From Ustilago trichophora (lineage: Eukaryota; Basidiomycota; Ustilaginomycetes; Ustilaginales; Ustilaginaceae): 64,000 nt of DNA. The translations under genes and the position numbers were made by a program. Position 1 is the stretch's first letter. Each line of letters opens with the position of its first letter. Under the pieces are notes generated by a model, which saw only the letters and a program-made list of their open reading frames with translations, was not told where the DNA came from and ran no database searches. Of the stretch, positions 30,210 to 45,000 are shown one piece after another. The stretch covers positions 744,001-808,000 of the forward strand of contig OOIN01000005.1 in assembly GCA_900323505.1 (NCBI GenBank), read 5' to 3'.

Positions 30210-31856
30210 TTAAAGCTCTTCCTCGCCATCACTCATACTGGCCCCCCGTCCTCTCTTCTCCTTCCTCTGAGCCTTTTGGGGCTGGCTGGGACCGCCTACC
30301 AACCAAGCCAGGTCCCTCTCCAGGCGGTTTCTGACCTCATCCATGGCCTTCCTGATAAGCATCTCTTCTGACTTTGGTTGAACGTCGTCCTTTTTCACCC
30401 CACTGAAGGCCGAGTTGTAACCGCCGCCGCTGTTGGTGAGGGAGTTGACTCCGGCAGTACCGGTACCTTCCAATCCGCGAGCCCAAGTCAGCACCAGCTC
30501 TTGGGAGAACATCCTCCCGTCTCCGTTGACCGCTTTGTCCAGGCGATGGAGCAAGGTCGTCCATTGCTTGAGGATCGCGGGCATCAACACTGTCATCAGT
30601 GCATCAGGGGAGGAAGGGGACGCGAACTCGGTACCGAGCATATATGCGAGGTTACTGTGCTTGCCGTACGCGTCAGCGTTGTGCTTGGTGGGTGAGGTGG
30701 GCGTGGATGGGACTCCAAAGCCGAAAGATGTGGGTTGAGACGAGGCGGTGAAGAGATTAAATGCTAGGCTAGACTTGGTGACAGAGGGCAGCAGTGCTTC
30801 GATGCGAAGTACGCGGCTGGTAATCATGAGGAGGAATGTAAAGGTAGTTGCCGGATGAACTTCTTCTCTGTTTGCTTGCAGGCGTGGGTCTCGCTCCTGG
30901 AGACGCTGCTCGCGGTCCGAATCGAGCTCGGTAACAAAGAAGGGCAAGTAGCCCAACGCGGCATCCACGAATGCAGCGATGGGGGCCCGCAAGCGCGACC
31001 ATGTGTATTCATGCCTGGCTGAAGTGCCATCGGCAACGAAAGGTATCGCTGAACGAATGGCTTTCTCGAGCTCATCTAATGAGCTCTCGACCGAGTCGAG
31101 TGAAGGTGTAGGCAGGAGCGAGAGGATTTGTGCTGGCAATGTTGCGTCCTTGGACTGAGTGAGAAGCGATGAGAGCATAGATAGGAGGGAAGGTTTGTCC
31201 ATAGATGCGAGCATCTTGCCGATGTCGACGTCGATGCCCGACATGCCAACGCGATTCGAAAGACCGAGAGCGGGTCGTTTGGATGCCGAATGCGACGTGT
31301 GGTGCAACACAGTAGCCTGTGCGGGTGTCGATGGTGAGAAGGCGGATGATGTTGCTGCTTGTGGAGTCGAAAAGTGGAGCGGTTCGGCATTCATGGGTCC
31401 GAACCCAAGTCCTGCACGCATGCGCTTTGGCAGCACAATACGCTTATGCTCGTGCGAAGGGGCGAATGGATCGGAAGCATGCCGAGAGCGCTGAGAGTGG
31501 CCCATATCTTCGTCTTCATCGACGCCTTCATCGGCTTCGTCGAGATCACGCCTTCGTTTCGCATCCGAACGTCGTGATGGAGAAGTTGTGGGTTGTGTGG
31601 ATGTGGATGTGGATGTGGATGCCGAACCGAAACCGAACATGGGAGAAGCGTTAGAAGCAGGTGCGGGAGAACCAGCGCCGGGATTGTTGCCGCCAAACGA
31701 AGATCCGAAGCCGAAACCAAATCCGAGCGGGCTGGGTGCATGATGTACTGGAGCGCTATTGAAGGGTATCTGGTGGGTAGGGTTGGGAGCGACAGCGGGC
31801 GATGAGGATCTTGATGGTGAGGCGGACATGATAGAGAAGAGGCCTGATGCTGACAT
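30210..31856 (-). CDS. STS1: proteasome nuclear tethering factor Sts1/Cut8
   Basis: A 548-aa protein. The first ~190 residues are Ser/Pro/Gly/Phe-rich, with SPLGFGFGFGSSFGG and a Ser-Thr repeat from GTGGAT hexamers near 31596-31622. They also carry basic patches (DAKRRRDL, LPKRMRAG) that could act as nuclear signals. The conserved Cut8/Sts1 helical domain follows: SLLSMLSSLLTQSKDATLPA, LPTPSLDSVESSLDELEKAI, YTWSRLRAPIAAFVDAALGY-LPFF, then a C-terminal helical bundle. Cut8 anchors 26S proteasomes at the nuclear envelope through polyubiquitin and membrane contacts. It is longer than yeast Sts1 (about 320 aa), mainly by its N-terminus. A second in-frame ATG lies at 31829. Confidence 0.85.
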   Translation of the reverse strand: MSASGLFSIMSASPSRSSSPAVAPNPTHQIPFNSAPVHHAPSPLGFGFGFGSSFGGNNPGAGSPAPASNASPMFGFGSASTSTSTSTQPTTSPSRRSDAKRRRDLDEADEGVDEDEDMGHSQRSRHASDPFAPSHEHKRIVLPKRMRAGLGFGPMNAEPLHFSTPQAATSSAFSPSTPAQATVLHHTSHSASKRPALGLSNRVGMSGIDVDIGKMLASMDKPSLLSMLSSLLTQSKDATLPAQILSLLPTPSLDSVESSLDELEKAIRSAIPFVADGTSARHEYTWSRLRAPIAAFVDAALGYLPFFVTELDSDREQRLQERDPRLQANREEVHPATTFTFLLMITSRVLRIEALLPSVTKSSLAFNLFTASSQPTSFGFGVPSTPTSPTKHNADAYGKHSNLAYMLGTEFASPSSPDALMTVLMPAILKQWTTLLHRLDKAVNGDGRMFSQELVLTWARGLEGTGTAGVNSLTNSGGGYNSAFSGVKKDDVQPKSEEMLIRKAMDEVRNRLERDLAWLVGGPSQPQKAQRKEKRGRGASMSDGEEEL

Positions 31857-32554
31857 GGCTTCTGGTCAAGCCACGAATTTGGTTGTGTGAAAAGCGAGAA
31901 GGTGGTGATGGGAGATATTGGACGTGGTGTTGGTTGTGTGGTTGTGTGAACCGAAGCTATCTAGCTATGCTAAGTCGATCGAGGAAAGTTGACAATCGGA
32001 ATTAGGTGAAGAACTGAGGGAGCGGCCTGGACAACAGGCTCGATCCTCAGCAGCCCAGAGAGATGACCAGAGTATTGCTTGTGCTTTCAGGGTGCGTGTA
32101 TGGATTGACGGTGAAGTCGGGTGATGGAAGAGAAAGAGAGAGAGAGAGGTGTTGCGTGTGTGGATACAGTGTTGACTGTGAGTGTGAATTGTGTGGGCTA
32201 ATCGCCACGGCGCCAGAGCAGTTGCAATGGAGAACTGTTGAACAACCACAAAATCACAATTTTGCAGAGACAAACTGTGTGGCAACCATAAAATCACAGC
32301 AATACACTGTAACTAGCTAGCTGCAGGCTCAACTTTGGCCCAATTCAAGTCCCCATGGCCGCGCAATGCTCACAAAAAGTACTCAGCTGACAATTTTAGC
32401 CTTCAAAATGTCAGGGATTGCAGTTGTTGGCCTAACACCTTTGCTCAAATTCGAAATCGGCACACACCGATGGGCTCAATCCTCTCGACCTTTGCTATCA
32501 CACCCATACATGCCATGGAACCACGCCCTGTCGATTGCAATCACTGCAGTGACC
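31857..32554. other. intergenic region upstream of STS1
   Basis: Promoter side of STS1 on the left and 3' flank of the 107-aa gene on the right, both minus strand. Short GA repeats occur near 32133-32147. No gene seen. Confidence 0.4.
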
Positions 32555-33042
32555 TTACATGTCGGGGCCGCGGTGTGTGACGGTGTCAGAATCCGAACCG
32601 GCATCAGCGCGGTACGTGGTGTTGGCAATCGAGTCCTGTACGCTAGGCTTGAACTGTCCTCCACTCGATTCCGTCGATGAAAATCCCTGGCCCGTCTGGT
32701 TCTCTTTCGCGAATTGATCACTTCCCGAAGCAGACAGTCCATATCCGCCTTGATCGATCGTCTTGCCGTTCTCCACTTGCGGGTCTTCAGACGGATTAGG
32801 ATGCGCCGACGACTGGTCGGTAAAGTTGTTGTCGGATGCTAGGCGGTCATCGCCTGCGGAAAGTGGCTGCACGCCCGCCGAGTCTTTGGAACGATACGAT
32901 GCAAGCAAGCAGTGGTAGTAAATTGGTCGCAATGTCATTTCGTCAGCAACTAGCCTCAACTTAGGCTGAACCGAACAGATGCGTCCGGTCCGAAGCTTCA
33001 TGTTGAAAAATACTCACTGCTGCTGGGGTTGGTGGATGTCAT
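32555..33042 (-). CDS. small hydrophilic protein of unknown function, two exons
   Basis: I read complement(join(32555..32853,33018..33042)), 107 aa. Exon 1 is MTSTNPSS plus one base, ending at a GTGAGT donor. The acceptor is CCGCAG at 32854, with a GCTGACG branch motif upstream; the phases match exactly (Ser codon across the junction). The product is almost entirely polar, Ser/Asp/Gly/Asn/Gln-rich, with DNNFTDQSSAHPNPSEDPQV, GYGLSASGSDQFAKENQTGQ and a C-terminus TVTHRGPDM. There is no signal peptide, membrane segment or cysteine. I do not recognise a family; the composition suggests an intrinsically disordered or stress-related protein. The clean splice signals argue that it is real, although single-genome evidence is thin. 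Confidence 0.5.
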
Positions 33043-33697
33043 CTTTCTTCAAGTCAAAGCTTGGCTTCAAGTAGTGAATGGTTGAGCTAAGAAGAGTGGT
33101 CCGATTGTGAGTAACGGTGTCGAACAAGGATATCCTCTTGCTACTTGTAGTTCAAAACCCTACTCGCTTCTGGGGAGACAGCAGCTTTCCGGCGGTGCAT
33201 TGGGCAGCCAGCTCCGACCCACTTTCCTGAAATCCGCAGAGCGGCAAAACTCAGACTTTCGCCGAGCAAACGGTGTTGTTCTCATAATTTCATTCACAAG
33301 GGCAGGGGGGCCAGAATCAACAGGATCAATCATGCGCACATTCATGTGGTCGACGTCGGGTACGTCATGAGGTAGCGGCAACTTGTGGACTTTGAACAGC
33401 TGCGCCACTTGGCGTTGAAAGCGATGCCTGCAAAGTGAATCATCACAAAAACAAAATTGAAATTAAAAATGTGGCAAGAAAAGCTGGGGTCAAGCTCTCA
33501 ACCAAACACACGACGAGGCAGCGCATGACAGTGGCTTGTCTTCGACAAGTATGAGAGCTGGTGACATTTGAGAGGACGAATGGATGCCGAGAGACTACAG
33601 TACATATATGCGAAAGAACTAGGAGACATCAGGCTGCGAAGAAGGCCCATAGACACAATGTTGAACGGAGGGAGCGAGAGCAGAGCATGCAGTCGCT
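33043..33697. other. intergenic region between two unassigned genes
   Basis: This is the promoter of the 107-aa gene and the 3' flank of the three-exon gene. A TACAGTA half-site lies at 33596. No other structure seen. Confidence 0.4.
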
Positions 33698-35768
33698 TTA
33701 GGGCGACTTGTTCCGGCCACCAAACATGGAGCGCAGGCCTTCGAAGGAAGGCTTTCTCGACGACCTGGATTTCGAGGCCTCCTTATTCGATGAGACGATC
33801 AGCGATTCTGGGCTACCGTACTCGATTGTCTCGACACGAATGCTGGGCTTGGAGCTGATACGTTCAGAGGTGCCCTTGAACGGATCACGGAAAAAGACTT
33901 TGGTTGCAGATGGGCTGCTAGTTAGCTTTGTCTTGCTGGCCATCGGTCTCGGCGAAGATGAGCTTGGCCTAGGCGAGGCGGTCTTAGGGCTGGTTGGAAT
34001 TTCTGGCTCGCTTCGGTCGCACGGATGGATCTTGATGAATGTCACTTCTCCGCTATCACATGTCGGTGTGGCTTCATAGTCGACGTCTTCCGAATCGTCT
34101 TCGTGAACAGTATCCATGTTTCGACCGATGAAGCTGCTGTTGCGACTAGAGGCAGAAGTGATAGCCTTTTCCAGCGTGCGATTGCGTTCTTCGTATTCAG
34201 CTTCTTGAGGTGTTGCCTCCAGCAAACGGATTTGTGGCACCGGAGCCTGGACTGCAGACTTTGCACTCGGGAGAGCGGTGTTGATCTTTGGCAGTTTGGG
34301 TGAGGAAGCCTTTTTACTCTGCGGATACTCTTCGGGGCTCGTTTCGATAGTGCTGGCCCTACTGGACGCGGAAGAATCGCTTCGATGATGCGAGTCTCGG
34401 TCATCGTCAGATCCATGGGAGCTGCTTGAGTCGAGCGTTGCTCGTCCTCGTTGCGGATCATCAGACAGTGCGGAAGACCAACTCAATTCCAGGGGAGACT
34501 GCAGAGGTAATTTTTGGCGCAAGAGGTGGACCGATCTATCCAGCGGAGTTAGTTGGTGCAAGTGCAGAGTGTCGACAATCTGATCAATCACCTCGTCATT
34601 GTCCACCACTTCGTCCACCGAAGAGCCTGGCGTGCTGAGGACACTGGCGATCGAGCCATCGGATCCTCGGCGTTTTTCAAGAGCCGAGCGCTCTCGACGG
34701 ATCTTCATCCAGCACCGAATCACGTCGGCCAGCACGCGAAGACTCGTGCTCATCGTCCCATCTGGCGGTCTTGGCACCGATCCATCTCCTTGATGGACAG
34801 AGTGGGTCTCGTAGCAGACACCCTTTGCGTCAGGGCAAGAAAGGTTGAAAGGCCACGCATACAGTGTCTCTGTAGGCGTGTAGAGGAGCGTGACTGTGAG
34901 GCCGGTGCTGAGCGCTGCCGATGTCGCTGGACTTGTCTCGGATGATTGTCGCTGTTGGGCTCGGGCGATGCCGACGACTGTCCATTGCTGAGGTCGGTAT
35001 GCAGTCAGTGCAAAAGTGTCGGTCTTAGGCGACATGACAGGCGAAGACAAGAAAGAAGGTGATCTGGAGCCGGCGGGAGACAAAGGAGCGGAAGAGGGCT
35101 TCTTAAGTATGCTGCGAGGCTCTTGTGGTTGCATAGGAGGCGAGCGTTGCCGGTGAGGAGAGCTCGACAAAGCAAACACATGCGGCGCATGCTGCTCTAG
35201 CATGGCGACCATGCAGCTCGATGCAATCTCGAAGCACCGATCTGAACGCTTTATGATCCCCACTTTGGGCTGATACCCAAAAAATCAAGAGACAGCTTGG
35301 GCTCGAACCCACTCACACGCCAGATTGGATGTCGCCGATCCGGTGGGGCCTGAGGAGCGTGTATGCACTGTTGTCGGAAAGTGCGATAAGCTGGCTTGTC
35401 GAATGCCTTTGTTTGGGCAGCACCGAATACGTCACTTTATCGCCGACGGGATGAAGACGTCCTGCGATGTACGCCGCACCTTTGTGTCAGCCTGTAAGTG
35501 CGTCTCTCGAATGCAGATATGAAGACTGGCAAGCTCCTGAAGAGGTGAGAAGGGCGATGCACGTTGTAAGTGTAGATGAAGGAGGTCTAGAAGCGCTCCT
35601 TGCACCAAAATGGTGCTGAGAGATATCAGAAACGAGCACGTCCAGCTCAAAGGACTGGCTGTACTGGGTGAATGCAGGAGTGTAAGGAAACGATGATGAT
35701 GTAGGGAGGTCGTCAAGGTGAAAGAGATAGCAAAGGGAATCAAGGAACTGTCTATAGGAGGCATACAT
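33698..35768 (-). CDS. unassigned protein, probably three exons, C-terminal phospho-rich region
   Basis: Suggested model: complement(join(33698..35269,35319..35461,35606..35768)), 625 aa. The large exon has no convincing ATG at its head, and the same style of sequence continues upstream in clear coding frames. Exon 1 starts MYASYRQFLDSLCYLF, exon 2 carries DKVTYSVLPKQRHSTSQLIA, exon 3 opens with PKVGIIKRSDRCFEIASS. Phases agree with donors GTGCAA (35605) and GTGTGA (35318), which are weak, so junctions may shift. A CTGAC branch motif near 35488 precedes the GCAG acceptor at 35462. The N-terminal 250 residues look folded, with a helical piece SLRVLADVIRCWMKIRRERS. The rest is Ser/Pro/Asp-rich with many SP sites and a basic end (SRSSRKPSFEGLRSMFGG). 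I do not recognise the family. Confidence 0.5.
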
Positions 35769-37677
35769 TTGAGGAGGAGCATCTCTATTTCCGGCCTCGT
35801 TGAGCTGCGAGGGATGACATGGTGCTCCAAGTAGGTGTTCGTGCTGTTGTGTCAGGTACGAGCAAACACCAGCAGATTCATGAGAGCACGTCCTGGGAAG
35901 GATGCTGCCAAGCCGAGTTGCAGAGTTGCGCAAACCAAGGTCCCAAACAAAGTTGACCGACTCGGCGGCCCGACCAAGGTCAGCTTTGACGGATCGGCAA
36001 CAACACCATCCAACTCAAAATAATCTCAACTCCGATTCTTCCATGTCAGCAACAAGCTAACTATTGTACTTTTCTTTTCAAGCTAAACAGACCAAAGCTT
36101 GCCTGCCTGTCACCCGTCGCCCTCAACCCACGACAGCCGGCGGAAGGTTGGTTGTCGCAGCGAGGTTGACGGGCGTACAGTGTGCAAGATCTCGCACCAT
36201 GGCGGTTAGCTCATTTGAGGCCTAGTAGACTAGCCTGTAGGCATGGGAATCACCGTTCTCTTTTGAAGAACTGTCAAGCAAGGGAAAACAAGAAGGCGAG
36301 CTAAAGCTACAATTTGGAGCCAAACTAGGCCGTGTCTGACTGTAACGAGCCGCGAAGCCACCTCCAACTCTCGTGAATAAGATTATCGTGACAATAAAAG
36401 TATTATAACTTCCAGCAATTCGTTGCACGAGGCAAATCAAATCGCCGCTTGCCAAGTATATCAAGACATTCTCTATGGGCTCATCTTCATGGCGCGGGCA
36501 TCTTGACACCGAGTCATTCGTTGGCTCGCTCAAGTGGTTCGGAGCGGTATTGCATTCAATGAAGAAGCGAAATGTGTCAAGGAGGACCACATTGGCAGGT
36601 ACGAGTCTGCGGTTTGTCTCTTCAAAGGATTTGCAACTCCGACCCGGTCAAAACGGGGAGCAAGATTTTCAGATCAAGCTCCTGCCTAGGTTGCCGCGAA
36701 TTTTGACGAGGTGATGCAAATCCGAGCATGCTTCTGTTCAACACTGACAATGTGGACATTGGACACAGGACGTAAGCATGTACAGCACTCTAAGGTAGAC
36801 AACTGATGACAAAGCTGGCTAGCCCGACTGATGAAACCTAGATGCATGATCTATCTTTCAAGGCAGTGTCACTCATACGTGGGGCCATGTTTCACAATCC
36901 AATCAAGCATGCATTTTCTGGGCTGTGTCAGATCATTGAATCGAAAAGCACATCACTCGAGACACCACGCGGTCGATCAGCACCACCTGAACATCACCGC
37001 CATCGCCATCTGATCTTGCTCGGAAACGTTGCAGAACCTTGCGCCTCTTTTTCTTGTCTCTTGACAATTTCATCCCGTTGCTTCGGCGTCTTAGACGAAA
37101 ATTTGACCGAAAAGTCGCCTGCAGCATATTTTGACCTCCGTCAAACCTGCACATTGGGCACGTTGCACTTCCCAATTTATTCTCTACTCGCCACCTTCTC
37201 GGTCGTGTAGCATCGTGAATCTCAACATTGACACAAGTAGAACCGAAGCACGATGAAGGACGGCTCGGCAGCCCGATCGAGGCGCCACTAGACTGTCGGA
37301 GGCACAATAGGGTTGGACTGGACCTAGAGAGCTCGGAAAAGAGCAAGTATGTCTCACGGACTCGCTGAACGAGCCGTATGAATCCGTGAAAATCAGAGAG
37401 GTGGAAGAAGGTTGAGAGACGTTGACCTGCCTCGCTTCCAGTTCAGCCTAAGATGGTCTTTTCTCATAAGTAGCACGTCTTTTCTGGCGCAAACATCCGA
37501 CGGCTAGAAGAAAAAAAAAAAGGGAGGCGTTGAGAACCTGCCACCGCCAAGTCTGCGATGACAGTTGGATAGCTGTCCGTAAGAGTCGGAATCCGCGATA
37601 CGATGCCGATGGATCCTCAGGACCCTGCGGCGCGCTGCATCTTCTCGCTTGACGAGATTGCCTAATGTCGTGCTCGC

Positions 37678-37703
37678 CTCTCTCTCTCTCTCTCTCTCTC
37701 TCT
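37678..37703. repeat. (CT)13 microsatellite
   Basis: Thirteen uninterrupted CT units in non-coding DNA. Confidence 0.9.
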
Positions 37704-38106
37704 ACCCGAGGCGTCTAATACCGCGCGTCACAAGCATGTCCAAGCCGCTTGCGAAGTGTCACTCATGCTGCGCATGAAACGCACATCTACTGTATCGTCT
37801 CGGCTGTAGGACATACTCGTCCGAAGGAAGACCACAGACGCTAAGCACAAGTCCTAGCCTACACCGCTCCCGGATTGATGTCCCCGAACGCGGTAAGATA
37901 CTCGTATACACCCATCGCGTGACTACTACTCTGTGTTTCCTCGCCTCGTGCACGATGATCCATTTCAAACTCGGCATACAGCGTTGGGCGGAGCTTGTCG
38001 ATCTCGGTGTATTGAAACACTATGCGAGATCTCGCAAAGGTGATACCAACAGAACCAGAACAGGCAAGCGGCTTAACACCGGAAATGGTGCCGGCCGAAT
38101 ACGTGA

Positions 38107-38184
38107 ACGCGTTTCTCCCTTGAACCGCGACTGATTTGGTGTCAACGCGTAAATGACTTTGACGCGTCTCTGAAACGAACGCGT
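38107..38184. promoter_or_regulatory. cluster of four ACGCGT (MCB) boxes upstream of MCM3
   Basis: ACGCGT occurs at 38107-38112, 38145-38150, 38162-38167 and 38179-38184. In yeasts this MluI cell-cycle box binds MBF (Mbp1-Swi6 / Cdc10-Res) and drives G1/S transcription of replication genes. The cluster lies 407-484 bp upstream of the MCM3 ATG, so G1/S control is a direct inference. Confidence 0.75.
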
Positions 38185-38575
38185 AAATTGATTGGCCTTT
38201 TGCTGTTCTTTGTGTCTGCTCGTCCCACGCGCGCCAGTGTTGCTCAGTGTTTTTCTCTCTTTGCTGCTCTGGCGAGAGGCGCACAACGGAGCGCTGGCAT
38301 CACTGCTCAACTGCACGAGCATGCCTATAGATCCTGAGGTCCGCTTCGAATGATCTTCGCTCTTGTCGCATTCTCATCTTGAACTGCATCCTGCATTCTC
38401 CACGCTCACCGTCCACCACCATCCCTACTCCATCACCGAACCTATCACCACCGTTTCGTCTGGTCTAACCATCCCCTTTCAACTGCTCATCAACGTCCCG
38501 GTCTTTCAACAAGAGCAAGATTGCACCGGCCCTTGCGCCACTTTCCTCATCGAGATCCTTTCTCTACCACTTTAA

Positions 38576-41308
<2,733 letters not shown>

Positions 41309-42037
41309 TCTGCTATACTTCACTATACCCCGGGTGCGTCGTGCTCGCCATCCTATTGGTCTCTTGTCATTGGTGTTTTTTTGCGATCTTGTTTCTCACA
41401 TGTGCTTTGTAATTCGTCGGTCACTCTGTACTTTTTCCCCGCCCCTTGTTTTCTGATCTCGAATGGCCAGACCTAGTGATACAGGAAACCTCCTTGAGCG
41501 TGATGCTGAAATGTGAGGCGACCATTTGAGAGTCAGTCTCCATCGAGAATCGAGGTTAGAGTACCAACTGAAATCGAAGTTTGGTGTGGAAAGGCAATGC
41601 TGCACGGCATCTTGAGCCCAAAGAACGCGTCCAATATCAGAAGTACTGTAGAGTACAGTAATTGAGCTGCCAAATTTGCTCCACATGAAATCCGCCGTAC
41701 GCAACGCTGCAGATCGGTGGGCAACCAAAAAGGGTTCGGTGCGGCGCGTTTGCACCTCTCCCTCACCACTGTACATGAAAGCTCACACAAGACTTGGCTA
41801 TAGTGTGCCAAAGTGCGGGGAGAGAGAGTCACACAAAGCCGAATTTCTTTTACATCAAACGCTTTGGGCTCACTTTCTCACTCGATCAACCCTCTTGACC
41901 TTGACCGTCTCCAACTCTTTCTCTCCTGATCTTTGACCTCGACCTTGCACCTGTCCCCTCTCACAATCACCACAGCTCGGCAAGGATATCGGATATCAGC
42001 GCCTGTCCAGGCTGACCGTTGACTCCTGTCACTCAGA
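41309..42037. promoter_or_regulatory. intergenic region MCM3 to GID5
   Basis: This holds the MCM3 3' flank and the GID5 promoter. A perfect spaced inverted repeat lies at 41643-41659 (TACTGTA-GAG-TACAGTA). Confidence 0.45.
41643..41659. promoter_or_regulatory. TACTGTA-GAG-TACAGTA spaced inverted repeat
   Basis: The same half-sites as the 12-bp palindromes, here as two full 7-bp arms around 3 bp, 379 bp upstream of the GID5 ATG. Confidence 0.5.
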
Positions 42038-45000
42038 ATGACCATGGCATTTCCTTCTCTGCTCGGAGGATCTGCGTCGTCCCAGCAGACACCCATTCAA
42101 TTGGACCTTGACGACCCAGAGAAGGCCATTTCGCAGCTCAAGGCCATCCGCAACTCGGTAATCGGCTCCAGAACCAAAAAGTCTAACCTCGTCCACACCG
42201 GTGTTATCCAGCAGCTCGTCCAGCTTCTTCGCATCGATCTCGACTCGACAGCCTATGCCTCGGATCTCGTCAGTCTCTCTGCCACCATCGTTGCTTCGCT
42301 TGCCAACACTCCTGCACAATCCACCCTACTCCAGCTTATGCGATCCGGCACCCACGATGCCCTTCTCTGCTGTCTGCGTAACCTCAGCCAAGATTTGGTC
42401 CGTTCAAAACGACACGTCCTCGAACAGCGTGATAGCTCCTTCGATGCCCTTCGCCTGCTCGAGTCCGTTCTCAGAGCACTCAGATCTATTTTGCTCTCGG
42501 TAGCAGATCAGCTTTCTGCCAGCCCACGATGGGGGATAGGCTCGAGCTGGGGAACTAAACCAGCAGCCTCTGGTGTCTCGATCGCTCGACTCGGCTCCAA
42601 CGCTGCCGCATCCAAAATCTTTGGCAAGAGCAGTCGCGATTCCTTCTCTGCTACATCCGCGCCCATCCAAGACATCCTCATGAGCAGTGCCAGCCACGAC
42701 AATCTGCGAGCAAAAGTCGAAGAGCAGCAACCCGAATCCGAGGCACATCAGCAGAGAGAGTTGCGTCACCTCTCCAGAGTCTTTATCGCTCAAGTATACG
42801 ATCCAGCCAATCTTCCGCTGCTGCTCGGACCTCTCTTTATGTGTCCCGTTCCTCTGCAGCAAGGCTCTGCAACTCGCTCGGCGTCTACTCAGCCTTCCAG
42901 GGTGTCCTCTGTGGCACCCACTACCGCCACTTCAGCAGCAGCTTCGCCGTCCTTAAGCGAGCGTCGCTATGCCTCGCAGGCCCCCTCTTCTATTGGAATG
43001 AGTATGAAACAAGCAGAAGGATCAAATGAAGAAGTGGCGATCGATGTTGAGAGCCTACCCATGACCATCAAGACCAAGATCCTCAGCGTGGTAGAGATGA
43101 TTTGTGCCATCCTCTCGGGGACTATTTTTATCCCCGGTTGCAGCACAGACTCCATCAGCAACATCTCCACCTCACTAGCAGAGCAGATTGCACTACGTCG
43201 CCAACGAATCCTGGCCTTTAGCGCTCTGGATAGTTGTTTCGCTCCAGGATCGGATCCCGAATCAGCTTCACGCGGTCGAAGTGAAGCCAGTCGTCTGCCT
43301 TCCATCCTGCAATCCGAGGTGATTCGCAAAGGTTCCCGCTCCCGTTCTCGCATCAACGACCCAGAGAATGCCGCAACTTTTGATGCTCCTCCTCTGCCAC
43401 CCTGGGATGAAGATGGGAGTGACGAATTGCGCCTCGAATCTGATCTTGCTATGTCCGGTCCTGCCTCCGTCCTCACCGTCCTCCTCGCTGCTGCAGAATG
43501 CGGATTCGCCAAGACTCAAGAAGCGGCTCTCTACTGTCTAGCAGAGATCACCCGCGACGAGCCAGAGGCTTCCTTACGTCTTTTTCGCTGCACCTCGCCT
43601 TCTGGCATGCTCCCCACCTCGGTTCTGCTCAACTTGCGCCAGACCAGTAGCGCCAACGTCCGCCTCGCTGCATTTTGCTGCCTGGCCAATATCATCAAAG
43701 TCCATCCCTTCACCGCCAAGACAAACCAATGCGTGCTTGAAGTGCTGATGGAGCTGCTTGACTACACGCCCTCTGGGCTTCCACATGCCAGCTCAACTAC
43801 GGCTGCGTCGCAATTACAAGGTTCCAGCCAGGTAGAGATCCAGATTCAAGCCGCTTTTGCCATCGCACGTCTCGTCGCGGATAACGTCACCCTGCAGACG
43901 CTGGCAACGGAGAGCTACAATGCGCTTCAGAAGCTGGCTTCACTGTTGAACCGCGCCTGCACCCGCAGCCAGCCGCCCACGGGAGCTAAAGACGAGCGTA
44001 CCAATGCGACCACGACGATACTGGGCAGTATTGCGGTGAGCACTCCTCGCACAGATGCCACCTTGGGCGTTGCCCCACCGACGATTGATGAATCGGCCAT
44101 CCGGCTGCGCGAAGCATGTTTGACAGCTTTGGCCGCACTGACCTTCCAACACGATGAACCTCGGCGAAAGCTCATTGATTCTGTGCAACCGCCAGTGCTC
44201 GCCATGGTGGTGTCAAGTATCGCTTTCCCAGCTTTGGGTGTTAGAGTAGCGGCGTGTCGGCTGACAAGAGCGCTGTCCAGAAGCATCTCGATCCTGCGAA
44301 CTTCGATCGTCGACGCTGGGGTGGCGCCAAAGCTCGTAGCTCTGCTGCAGGATCCAGACGAAGAAGAGGTGGTCAAGGTGGAAGCCACCGCTGCGGTTTG
44401 CAACTTGGTGCTGGATTTCAGCCCGATGAAGAAGCTCATTCAAGAACTTGGTGGTGTCGAAAGTCTTGTACAGCTCGCTCACAGCGGAGGCGAGTCTTCA
44501 TCCGTAGCACACAGCACCAGCGCTGACGAAGAACGCCACTACACACTCTCAACGACGGCCACCATGCCTGCTCCTGGCAGCGGTGGCAGCAGCATTCCCG
44601 GCAACAGTGGCAAACACCGCACATTCCGCAACTCAACCCTCTCCGGCAGCCAACAATTGCGCCTACACGCCCTGTGGGCACTGAAAAACCTCCTCTCGCA
44701 CTCCGACACCACCTTGAAACAGGACGTCATGTCCAAACTCACTTTCCCCTTTATCACCAGTCTCTGCGACTCTTCGTCGGTGGAAATGGTCTTCAAGGAG
44801 CAAGCGTTGAACATTTTGCGCAATGCGGCTGCGACCAAGGAGTGCGACGTGACCTTTATGGTTGAAGGTATGGGTGGAGGGGAGCGGTTGGTTCAGTTGT
44901 TGGAAAAGTGCATTTGGGATGGTCGAGCCGAGGGTGAGGCGGGAGCGGCGGTGATTGAACAGGCTGCTTTTGTACTTGTGAATGTTGCGACAGGTACAGA

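Noticed and set aside
35305..35325. T-arm-like GGGCTCGAACCC in front of the large exon at 35269
   Set aside because: No cloverleaf partner. The sequence lies within a predicted intron.
36195..36260. A-box-like sequence (GGTTAGCTCATTTGAGG)
   Set aside because: No B box (GGTTCGANTCC) follows at tRNA distance.
36842..37210. 122-codon plus-strand frame in the gap before MCM3
   Set aside because: No recognisable domain, poor start context and mixed composition; treated as chance.
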